DNA of 6,499 bases from the NCBI GenBank assembly GCA_937952455.1, contig CALFYU010000427.1:1-6499 (forward strand), in the 5' to 3' direction. The notes below the pieces were generated by a model. It saw nothing but the letters and a program-made list of their open reading frames with translations, was not told the origin of the DNA and ran no database searches. Source of the DNA: an uncultured Planctomycetaceae bacterium. Its GTDB lineage: Bacteria; Planctomycetota; Planctomycetia; Planctomycetales; Planctomycetaceae. Below are positions 1 through 5,199 of the stretch, piece after piece. The translations under genes and the position numbers were made by a program. The number at the start of each line of letters is the position of its first letter. The stretch's first letter is position 1.

Positions 1-57
1 GCCGATCTTCTCGTTGCTGGCAAGATCCCACACCTCGCGGCGATCTGATGCCCTCAT
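1..57 (-). CDS. Left-edge partial reading frame: coupled downstream gene or remnant of the preceding gene
   Basis: The sequence leaving the window on the minus strand is open in two competing ways. (a) An ATG at 57-55 overlaps the TGA stop of the TPR gene (56-54) in an ATGA arrangement and gives 19 open codons, reading MRASDRREVWDLASNEKIG. This is the same junction type as the one upstream at 761-764, and its codon choice (CGC, GAG, GCC, AAC, ATC) fits the neighbouring genes. (b) Reading in frame past the TGA gives GHQIAARCGILPATRRSA, whose first Gly matches the Gly after the conserved Trp in the upstream paralogue. That frame uses AGG, AGA and AGA for Arg, codons the neighbouring genes rarely use. 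Neither fragment is long enough to assign a family. No clear Shine-Dalgarno site precedes the ATG. The two readings seem about equally likely. Confidence 0.35.
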   Translation of the reverse strand, partial: MRASDRREVWDLASNEKIG

Positions 58-764
58 AAACGGTGCAGCTCAAGCCGCTGATCCGCGTCGCCGTCGGCAT
101 CGTAGCTCAACGACAGAAAATAACTCTGCAAAAACTCCGGCCGCTGCGGCGCGTGCACCGCCGCTGCGGCGAAATGCGGCTGCGCCTCCCGATGCCGCTC
201 CTGACGCACCAGCGTATTGGCCAGATTGTGATGTGCGTCGGCAAACGTCGGTTGTTGCTCGAGCGCCTTGCGGAAGCACCGCACGGCATCCTCCAGCCGC
301 CCCTGTTCGACCAGTGCATTTCCCAAATTATTCAGCGTCTGAGGATAAACCGGCCGAAGTTGCAACGCCCGTTCGTACGCGGTAATCGCTTCGGCTAACC
401 GCCCGACGCGTTTCAGACAATTCCCGTGATTAAAATGTAATTCCGCACTCGCCGGGGCAATCGCCAGACCACGTTCAAATTCCGCACACGCGGCAGCCGT
501 CTGCCCCTGCGCCTGCAGGGCCGTCGCCAGATTGCAGACAACCGTCGCGTTGTCCGGACAGAATACCAGCGCTCGACGAATGTGCTCCACCGCCGCTACA
601 TGATCCCCTTGTTGATGCAGCGCCACGCCCAACAAATGCAGCGCATCCGCGTACGATGGGAAATCCTCCAGCATCCGACGGTACATCTGGATGGCAGTCG
701 GCAGATCCCCCGACTGATGCACGGCGAACGCGCGATCGAACTCCGGTTGCGATGTCGTGCTCAT
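54..764 (-). CDS. TPR-repeat protein, likely truncated SPINDLY/OGT paralogue
   Basis: This is a 236-residue soluble protein made almost entirely of tetratricopeptide repeats, which form a helical superhelix that binds partner proteins. A degenerate first unit lies at about 8-38, followed by five 34-residue units at 39-72, 73-106, 107-140, 141-174 and 175-208, several with N-L-G/A helix-A signatures and P at the unit end. Residues 209-236 are not TPR; they align without gaps to residues 276-303 of the glycosyltransferase encoded just upstream, including the shared Tyr-Asp (221-222) and H234. The stop codon falls where that protein has W304, so no catalytic domain is encoded. The ATG start overlaps the upstream stop as ATGA (764-761), implying translational coupling; only a weak GAGA lies about 5 nt upstream. 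It is either a pseudogene by nonsense mutation or a genuine TPR-only protein. TPR content is certain; functional status is not. Confidence 0.8.
   Translation of the reverse strand: MSTTSQPEFDRAFAVHQSGDLPTAIQMYRRMLEDFPSYADALHLLGVALHQQGDHVAAVEHIRRALVFCPDNATVVCNLATALQAQGQTAAACAEFERGLAIAPASAELHFNHGNCLKRVGRLAEAITAYERALQLRPVYPQTLNNLGNALVEQGRLEDAVRCFRKALEQQPTFADAHHNLANTLVRQERHREAQPHFAAAAVHAPQRPEFLQSYFLSLSYDADGDADQRLELHRL
761..764 (-). promoter_or_regulatory. ATGA stop/start overlap coupling the two TPR genes
   Basis: The TGA stop of the glycosyltransferase gene (763-761) and the ATG of the next TPR gene (764-762) share two bases. Such four-base overlaps usually mean that ribosomes ending the first gene restart on the second, so the two are expected to be made from one mRNA at linked levels. 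The only ribosome-binding help visible is a weak GAGA a few bases upstream, which fits reinitiation more than independent initiation. Confidence 0.75.
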
Positions 765-2824
765 GATTTCTCACATACACGTTGCCACATGCCGCGATAC
801 AGTTGTTCGAGCGCCCGCGTATAGGCCGGTCCATCGCAAATCGACGACGCAGCCATCGCATCCCGCAGGCTCCGCCGATATGCCGCCAAACGGGGCGCAT
901 CCGCAGCCAAGTTGCGTGCAATGGCCACATATTCCGCGGGCGAATCGGCGATCAACTCCTCCGCACCAATTGTCTTTACCAAACTCGCCGTCATACGGCC
1001 GACGTAACTGCTGCCCCGCAGCGAGACAACCGGCACGCCCATCCACAGCGCCTCACAGGTGGTCGTCGAACCGGTGTAAGGGAACGGGTCAAGGGCCAAA
1101 TCGACCTCCCCATAGTGCGCCAGGTGCTCCGCAACCGTGCGACTCCGACCGCGGATTTCCAATCGCTCCGCCGCCAGCCCCGCGGCAACAAACCGCGAGC
1201 GCCAAGCCTCCGCCACCTGCGGATCATTGAACGAACGCGTTTTGAGTAACAACCGCGAGCGGGGAACCGCGTTAAGCAAGTCCACCCACAACCGCACAAC
1301 CGGCGGCGACACTTTGGCGATGTTGTTGAAACACCCGAACGTGACGCAGCCCGATTCCTGGAAAGGGGGAGCGGTCACCGGCGGAGCGTCATCCGGCGGG
1401 GTATAGCAGGCAAAACCTAACGGATGCCGCACCAGCGTTTCGGTATGCCGCGACAATTCCGCTGCCGGATTCGTCACGTCATCGACAATGCGGTAGTCCA
1501 TGGTTGCCAACCCGGTCGTACTTCCATAGCCGATATAACTGACCTGCACGGGAGCCAACCGTCGCGCAAAGGCCGTTAGCCGATTGCCCGCCGTGTGTCC
1601 GGCGAGATCGACGAGAATATCGATCTTCTCTCGTGCAACGTGCGCAGCAAACTCATTGTCTGAACATCCCGACAAGTCGCACCAACCATCGCTCAACGAC
1701 CGCAGGCGTTCGGTCATCCCATCCGGCTTGGCCACATCAGCAAAGCAAGTGACGTGACACGCCCCGCGGTCATGATGCCGCAAGATCGGCTCGAAAAAAT
1801 AGGCGACCGCATGTGTCCGCAAATCGGGCGAGACGTAGCCAATCCGCAACCGGCGATTCGGATCAGCGCTTTCAGGACGTGAAGACCGCCGCGCTCCTTC
1901 ATGCACCGCCCCCCAGCGGAGATGTTCTGCATGTAATTCGTCGGCATCCGTCGTCGGATCGTAGTGCGCCGCCATCAACAAATTGCTATGTGCCGCCGCA
2001 TACTCGGGCCGAATTCCCACAGCCGCACGAAAGTCATCGATCGCGTCCCGAACACGGCCTTGGGCAAGCAGCGCGATCCCACGATTACAGTGCGCCTCAG
2101 CAAAATCGGGCGTCACTGCAATCGCCTGCGAAAAACTCTGCTCGGCGTGAACCAGACGAAAATCATCTAGTTCCACGACCCCTTTGTTATAGATCGCCTG
2201 TGCGTTGTGCGGATCGCGCTGCAGGTAGTCGTCGTACACGTCAATCGCCTCGGCATGCCGTCGCAGGCTCCGCAACGAATCCGCCAGCAGCGAATAAGCG
2301 GTGGCCAACGCCGGGGCAATATCAATCGCCCGCCGCAACGAATCGATAGCGGCCTCGTGCTTTCCCATCTCCTGCAGAGCGCGGCCCAGATTCATGTGCG
2401 CTTTGGCGTATCCGGGATTCAGCGAAATGGCGGCCTGAAAACTGCGAGCAGCCGCCTGGCACTCTCCCTGCGCCAACAACGTATTGCCGAGATTGTGATG
2501 CGTTTCCGCCCGCCCCGGATCGAGCTTGAGCGCCGCCTGATAACTGGCAATCGCATCCTGATAGCGCCCCAATACATGTTGGGCGCTCCCCAGATTGCTA
2601 TGAAAGGCCGCCTCTCGAGGATTGGCGGCGATCGCCTCTCGAAAGTGCCCGATCGCCGCCCCATACGCCCCGCGCTGGTGTGCTAACACCCCTAATAGGT
2701 GCCGCGCCTCGGCAAAATCAGCGGAGACATGCAGCGCCTGTTCATAGAACCGCTCCGCCGCATCCCAATCCCCGGCCTGATGCCGTCGCAATCCCTGGGC
2801 AATCAATTCTCCCGTGCCGGCCAT
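761..2824 (-). CDS. SPINDLY/OGT-family TPR O-glycosyltransferase (GT41)
   Basis: This cytoplasmic enzyme (687 aa from the chosen ATG) is predicted to transfer a sugar from a nucleotide donor to Ser/Thr of proteins held by its TPR groove. TPRs run from residue 4 to 275 as eight units in exact 34-residue phase (4, 38, 72, 106, 140, 174, 208, 242), with a final half unit from 276. The linker motif H-x-x-W-G is at 301-305. The GT41 domain follows: GYVSPDLRTH (329-338, His at the position of the OGT active-site His), ILVDLAGHTAGNR (403-415), APVQVSYIGYGSTTG (424-438), MDYRIVDD (442-449), FGCFNNIAKVSP (496-507, K504 at the UDP-contacting Lys position), and DLALDPFPYTGSTTTCEALW (575-594, D579 and T586-T589 in the nucleotide-binding segment). 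All main motifs look intact, so it is probably active. Plant SPY uses GDP-fucose and animal OGT uses UDP-GlcNAc; the donor here cannot be told. An in-frame TTG at 2845 would add 7 residues. It is first in a coupled unit with the TPR gene at 54-764. Confidence 0.92.
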   Translation of the reverse strand: MAGTGELIAQGLRRHQAGDWDAAERFYEQALHVSADFAEARHLLGVLAHQRGAYGAAIGHFREAIAANPREAAFHSNLGSAQHVLGRYQDAIASYQAALKLDPGRAETHHNLGNTLLAQGECQAAARSFQAAISLNPGYAKAHMNLGRALQEMGKHEAAIDSLRRAIDIAPALATAYSLLADSLRSLRRHAEAIDVYDDYLQRDPHNAQAIYNKGVVELDDFRLVHAEQSFSQAIAVTPDFAEAHCNRGIALLAQGRVRDAIDDFRAAVGIRPEYAAAHSNLLMAAHYDPTTDADELHAEHLRWGAVHEGARRSSRPESADPNRRLRIGYVSPDLRTHAVAYFFEPILRHHDRGACHVTCFADVAKPDGMTERLRSLSDGWCDLSGCSDNEFAAHVAREKIDILVDLAGHTAGNRLTAFARRLAPVQVSYIGYGSTTGLATMDYRIVDDVTNPAAELSRHTETLVRHPLGFACYTPPDDAPPVTAPPFQESGCVTFGCFNNIAKVSPPVVRLWVDLLNAVPRSRLLLKTRSFNDPQVAEAWRSRFVAAGLAAERLEIRGRSRTVAEHLAHYGEVDLALDPFPYTGSTTTCEALWMGVPVVSLRGSSYVGRMTASLVKTIGAEELIADSPAEYVAIARNLAADAPRLAAYRRSLRDAMAASSICDGPAYTRALEQLYRGMWQRVCEKS

Positions 2825-2837
2825 CAACGTCAGCCCT
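2822..2837 (-). promoter_or_regulatory. Ribosome-binding site and start choice for the glycosyltransferase gene
   Basis: AGGG at 2837-2834 lies 9 nt before the ATG at 2824-2822, a workable Shine-Dalgarno spacing. The frame stays open upstream to a TAA just beyond the AGGAGAG at about 2873-2867, with in-frame TTG codons at 2827 and 2845. The TTG at 2845 has no purine-rich site at proper distance (AGGAGAG is more than 20 nt away). The ATG also sits immediately before the first TPR-like residues, so it is preferred. Confidence 0.5.
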
Positions 2838-2870
2838 GCAACCAAAACGAGTAAACAATCTGCTGTCTCT

Positions 2871-2900
2871 CCTATCGGTTACAAAACTCACGCAAGTCAA
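2871..2900 (-). promoter_or_regulatory. Candidate sigma70-type promoter for the glycosyltransferase/TPR pair
   Basis: On the minus strand TTGACT (2900-2895, five of six to the TTGACA consensus) is followed after 18 nt by GATAGG (2876-2871, only three of six to TATAAT). Transcription would start near 2864, leaving a leader of about 40 nt before the ATG at 2824. A second, equally weak pair (TTGATG then TGGTAT, 17-nt spacing) lies slightly upstream. The placement is right but the -10 element is poor. Confidence 0.3.
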
Positions 2901-2986
2901 ATACCATTTCACAACACGAAAATCATCAATCTCGCCACGAGGTTCTGGGATGAATATCTCGAAACGCTGTAAAGGCTTCCAAGGTG

Positions 2987-3131
2987 TTAGCCACGGATTA
3001 ACACGGATGAAACACGGAGAGATGGGTTCAACCGCACGAGATTGCTTTCTTGCAAACTTGTCCGTCGTTGCGAAAAGAAGGTACTTTTTGCTTTTCTTAT
3101 CCGTGTTCGATCCGTGTTAATCCGTGGCTAA
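2987..3131. repeat. Long imperfect inverted repeat with tandem ACACGGAT units
   Basis: The left arm 2987-3020 begins TTAGCCACGGATTAACACGG. The reverse complement of the right arm 3098-3131 is identical for the first 22 bases and matches at 31 of 34 positions without gaps; the mismatches are at arm positions 23, 24 and 33. The 77-bp spacer (3021-3097) contains its own smaller hairpin, GAAAAG at 3072-3077 with CTTTTC at 3091-3096. Each arm is internally periodic: CACGGA recurs three times at about 10-bp steps. The element starts 7 bp after the stop of the BatA-like gene, so it would form a large stem-loop at the 3' end of that mRNA. There is no U-run on either side, so it is not a classical terminator. 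From memory, similar CACGGATTAACACGGAT strings are dispersed in many environmental bacterial genomes, including planctomycetes. It could be a REP/MITE-like element, an mRNA-stabilising fold or an RNA gene. Confidence 0.8.
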
Positions 3132-3138
3132 TCTGAAT

Positions 3139-4968
3139 TCAAACAGCAGACCGCGAAGCCCCAACAACCCACCAGTTGAGTAGCAGCAGCACCAGGACCA
3201 GAAACGTCGCCGCCAATAAAATCCAAGAATACTTCGGATCGATCTGATACAGGCCGACGGGATTCGCTTTGGCGGCCGGCCGCTCGCCGGGGAAGAGCTG
3301 ATTGAGGTTTGACTCCTCCGCATCCTCGAAATTCACGGCAAACCGGCCGATCTCGTCATCGCCGTCGCGGATCTCATACACGCCCGCCGCCGCCGGGGGC
3401 AGAATATCGACGATGCTCCCGCGGGGCAGGGGACGTTGCCCCCCCTCGTGCACCAGCATCAATTTCTTGTCGTCGGTTTCCTCAGCAGGATCGAAAACGC
3501 CGTTATACAGCCGAAAACGAACCCCTTCCCCCAAGCGGTAATTCCAGCGATTCAAACCGGGCAAGTCGCTGCGGCGCTGTTCGATCAAGTTACTGATCAG
3601 GATCGGCCAGTCAGGGCTTTCTCCTAGGTTCGACTGTTCCAAATCGATATTCAGCAAATACGCCGGCGCGCGAGTCCCCGCCAGTTGTGCAAACAGCGGC
3701 GTGCTCCCGACACTGATTAGCGGCAACACTTCCTGATCGACCGGCTGCACACCCGCCCAGATCACCCCCTCCAATGTCACTCCGTCGAGCAGCGGACTCT
3801 CTTTTTCGATGACGTACGGCCCAATCAGGTTCTTGGCTGCGTTGCGAGCGGCGTCACTCTCATCGATCGGCCCGATCCCCAGCCACCCGGCATCGCTGTC
3901 CCCCGACGGGAGTTGGGATGCGGCCCTGACGATCAAGTCTGCCTCGTCCGCCGACACAAGCCCCACGTTCGGCAGTACCTCCAGCGAACGGCGAAACAGG
4001 TCCCGGGCGGTTCCCTCGGGAATCTCCACGGCCACTCCCACCGTCCGCACCTTTGGCTCGACCAATCGGACACGGTTATCCAATGCCAACCCGTCTCCTT
4101 TTGAGGCGACGTTGATGTCCAGCAGCCCCAAGCCGCCGGGGACATTTACGTTCAATGCCGCCTTTCCTCCGGCGGGGATGTCGATTGTCTTGTCGAACAT
4201 CGCCATTTGCCCGGACCGACCGGTCACCTTGGCCGCAACGGCATCACTTCCCAGATTGTTCAGCCGCAGATGCACGTTCCCGATGCCTGTAGCGGCGTCG
4301 AATTCCCAGACGGCGGTCGTCACTGCCACGTTATTCAGTTTCCGCCCAACGGAGACAATCTCCATCGCCCCGGGATGCGTTTCCGTAGCGGGAATGTGGT
4401 CCGTCAAAAACAACAGCTGCCCAGTTTCCTCAGCGACTTGCCCTGCCAGATCCCAGGCCGGCGCAAAGTCGTGCCGCGTCGCTTGCGGCTGCCACGCGTC
4501 GAGACGCGTTTCCGCCTCGCTCCAAGGAACCGCCGGCCCGGCCAACATCACCGGCCGCGCGCCGCTGAGAATCAGCGTCACCACGCTGTCGCTGCCGGCG
4601 GCCGCCATCCGCTCGCGCAACGTCTCAATCGCCTGATCCCGAAACGTGGGCTCGCCCGGCGGACCACCGTTCATCGACGCGGAGTTATCCAACACCGCCA
4701 CCAAATGCGTGACGCTATCGACTTCACCAAAACGAGGCTGGCTGATGACCAACGTTAGAAACAACGCCGCCAGCAATTCCAGGATCAACGTCAGCGTAAT
4801 CGGCAACCGATCCCGCCGCCGCCCCGCCAACCGCACTTCGCTTTCCGCCGCCCACAAATGCAACCCGGCAATCTCCAACGGCGGAAACCGTCGGTGATAG
4901 AGATGGATGCCCAAAATCACGGGCAAGGACAACAGGCCAAGCAGGCCGAGTGGGTTGGCGAATGTCAT
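3139..4968 (-). CDS. BatA-like membrane protein with VWA domain
   Basis: This 609-residue inner-membrane protein is of the BatA/aerotolerance-regulator type common in planctomycetes. Residues 1-22 form the first membrane helix and the following H-L-Y-H-R-R opens the BatA N-terminal signature (F-P-P-L-E at 28-32, then L-H-L-W). A second helix spans about 56-75. The VWA domain follows from about 88, with MIDAS motif DNSAS at 94-98 and FLTD at 187-190, so divalent-metal binding looks intact. Residues about 211-300 read as a beta-rich Ig/CARDB-like segment ending in DNRVR, then a Rossmann-like stretch (307-350) and a region (about 380-465) that resembles a gutted glutamine-amidotransferase-like fold. 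A last membrane helix is at 581-602 with a short tail. The ATG is fixed by an in-frame TAG directly upstream; no Shine-Dalgarno site is visible. It is divergent from a second VWA gene. Family assignment is firm; its partner and physiological role are unknown. Confidence 0.88.
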   Translation of the reverse strand: MTFANPLGLLGLLSLPVILGIHLYHRRFPPLEIAGLHLWAAESEVRLAGRRRDRLPITLTLILELLAALFLTLVISQPRFGEVDSVTHLVAVLDNSASMNGGPPGEPTFRDQAIETLRERMAAAGSDSVVTLILSGARPVMLAGPAVPWSEAETRLDAWQPQATRHDFAPAWDLAGQVAEETGQLLFLTDHIPATETHPGAMEIVSVGRKLNNVAVTTAVWEFDAATGIGNVHLRLNNLGSDAVAAKVTGRSGQMAMFDKTIDIPAGGKAALNVNVPGGLGLLDINVASKGDGLALDNRVRLVEPKVRTVGVAVEIPEGTARDLFRRSLEVLPNVGLVSADEADLIVRAASQLPSGDSDAGWLGIGPIDESDAARNAAKNLIGPYVIEKESPLLDGVTLEGVIWAGVQPVDQEVLPLISVGSTPLFAQLAGTRAPAYLLNIDLEQSNLGESPDWPILISNLIEQRRSDLPGLNRWNYRLGEGVRFRLYNGVFDPAEETDDKKLMLVHEGGQRPLPRGSIVDILPPAAAGVYEIRDGDDEIGRFAVNFEDAEESNLNQLFPGERPAAKANPVGLYQIDPKYSWILLAATFLVLVLLLLNWWVVGASRSAV

Positions 4969-5199
4969 CTATAATGATGATCTGGCGAGATGAAATTAGA
5001 AACCGGCCGGAAAACAAACGGCGATGCCACGCATTCAGTCGCAATTCATAGAGTCGTTGACAGAGACCGTCACCTTAGCATACCAACCTCGACCGGCAGG
5101 AACTACGTCACCGCTCCCACCCCGCGATTGCCGTAACCCAGCCGCTCGTATACAAATAACAATGACGACACATTCTCACCCAACAATCCCCGGCATCGT
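4969..5199. promoter_or_regulatory. Divergent promoter region between two VWA membrane-protein genes
   Basis: These 231 bp separate two outward-facing starts (ATG at 4968 minus and ATG at 5200 plus) and should carry both promoters. For the minus gene the best -10 candidate is TCTAAT at 5000-4995 (five of six), with no good -35, giving a leader of roughly 20 nt. For the plus gene see the TTGACA element at 5057. A CCGGCCGG palindrome at 5003-5010 sits just upstream of the minus -10 candidate and could be an operator, though it is too short to insist on. No RNA gene or riboswitch was recognised. Confidence 0.5.
5057..5084 (+). promoter_or_regulatory. Candidate promoter for the plus-strand VWA gene
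   Basis: A perfect TTGACA at 5057-5062 is followed after 16 nt by CATACC at 5079-5084 (three of six to TATAAT). Transcription would start near 5091 and give a leader of about 109 nt before the ATG at 5200. The strong -35 supports it; the -10 is weak. Confidence 0.35.

Larger units (their letters stand above)
2825..3138. other. Intergenic region between the BatA-like and glycosyltransferase genes
   Basis: This 314-bp stretch has no convincing gene. Its base composition is visibly richer in A and T than the flanking genes. It holds, from right to left in the direction of minus-strand transcription, an inverted-repeat element (2987-3131) starting 7 nt after the BatA-like stop codon, about 85 bp without recognisable features, and a weak sigma70-type promoter candidate (2871-2900) before the glycosyltransferase start. 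An open frame on the plus strand through 2680-3120 is antisense to the glycosyltransferase N-terminus and has no family resemblance. Confidence 0.7.

Noticed and set aside
475..930. 151-codon minus-strand frame across the junction of the two TPR genes
   Set aside because: It is out of frame with both genes and has none of the TPR or GT41 pattern.
757..1230. Plus-strand open frames of about 155 codons
   Set aside because: They are antisense to the GT41 catalytic domain, which is strongly conserved, and their products are low-complexity Arg/Pro-rich.
2843..2845. TTG as the start of the glycosyltransferase gene
   Set aside because: It lacks a ribosome-binding site at useful distance, whereas the ATG seven codons later has AGGG 9 nt upstream and sits at the start of the TPR region.
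2680..3120. 146-codon plus-strand frame covering the inverted repeat
   Set aside because: About a third is antisense to the glycosyltransferase N-terminus and the rest reads through the repeat element; no start signal or family resemblance.
2987..3131. Inverted repeat as a Rho-independent terminator
   Set aside because: The loop is 77 nt, the stem is not GC-dense at its base and no T-run follows on either strand.
3809..4636. 275-codon open frame on the plus strand
   Set aside because: It lies fully antisense to the BatA-like gene, its translation is rich in Ser, Arg and Pro with no family signature, and GC-rich genes commonly leave such antisense frames open.
4970..4975. Perfect TATAAT on the plus strand
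   Set aside because: No -35-like hexamer lies 16-18 nt upstream, and the sequence there is the coding start of the BatA-like gene; the leader would also exceed 200 nt.
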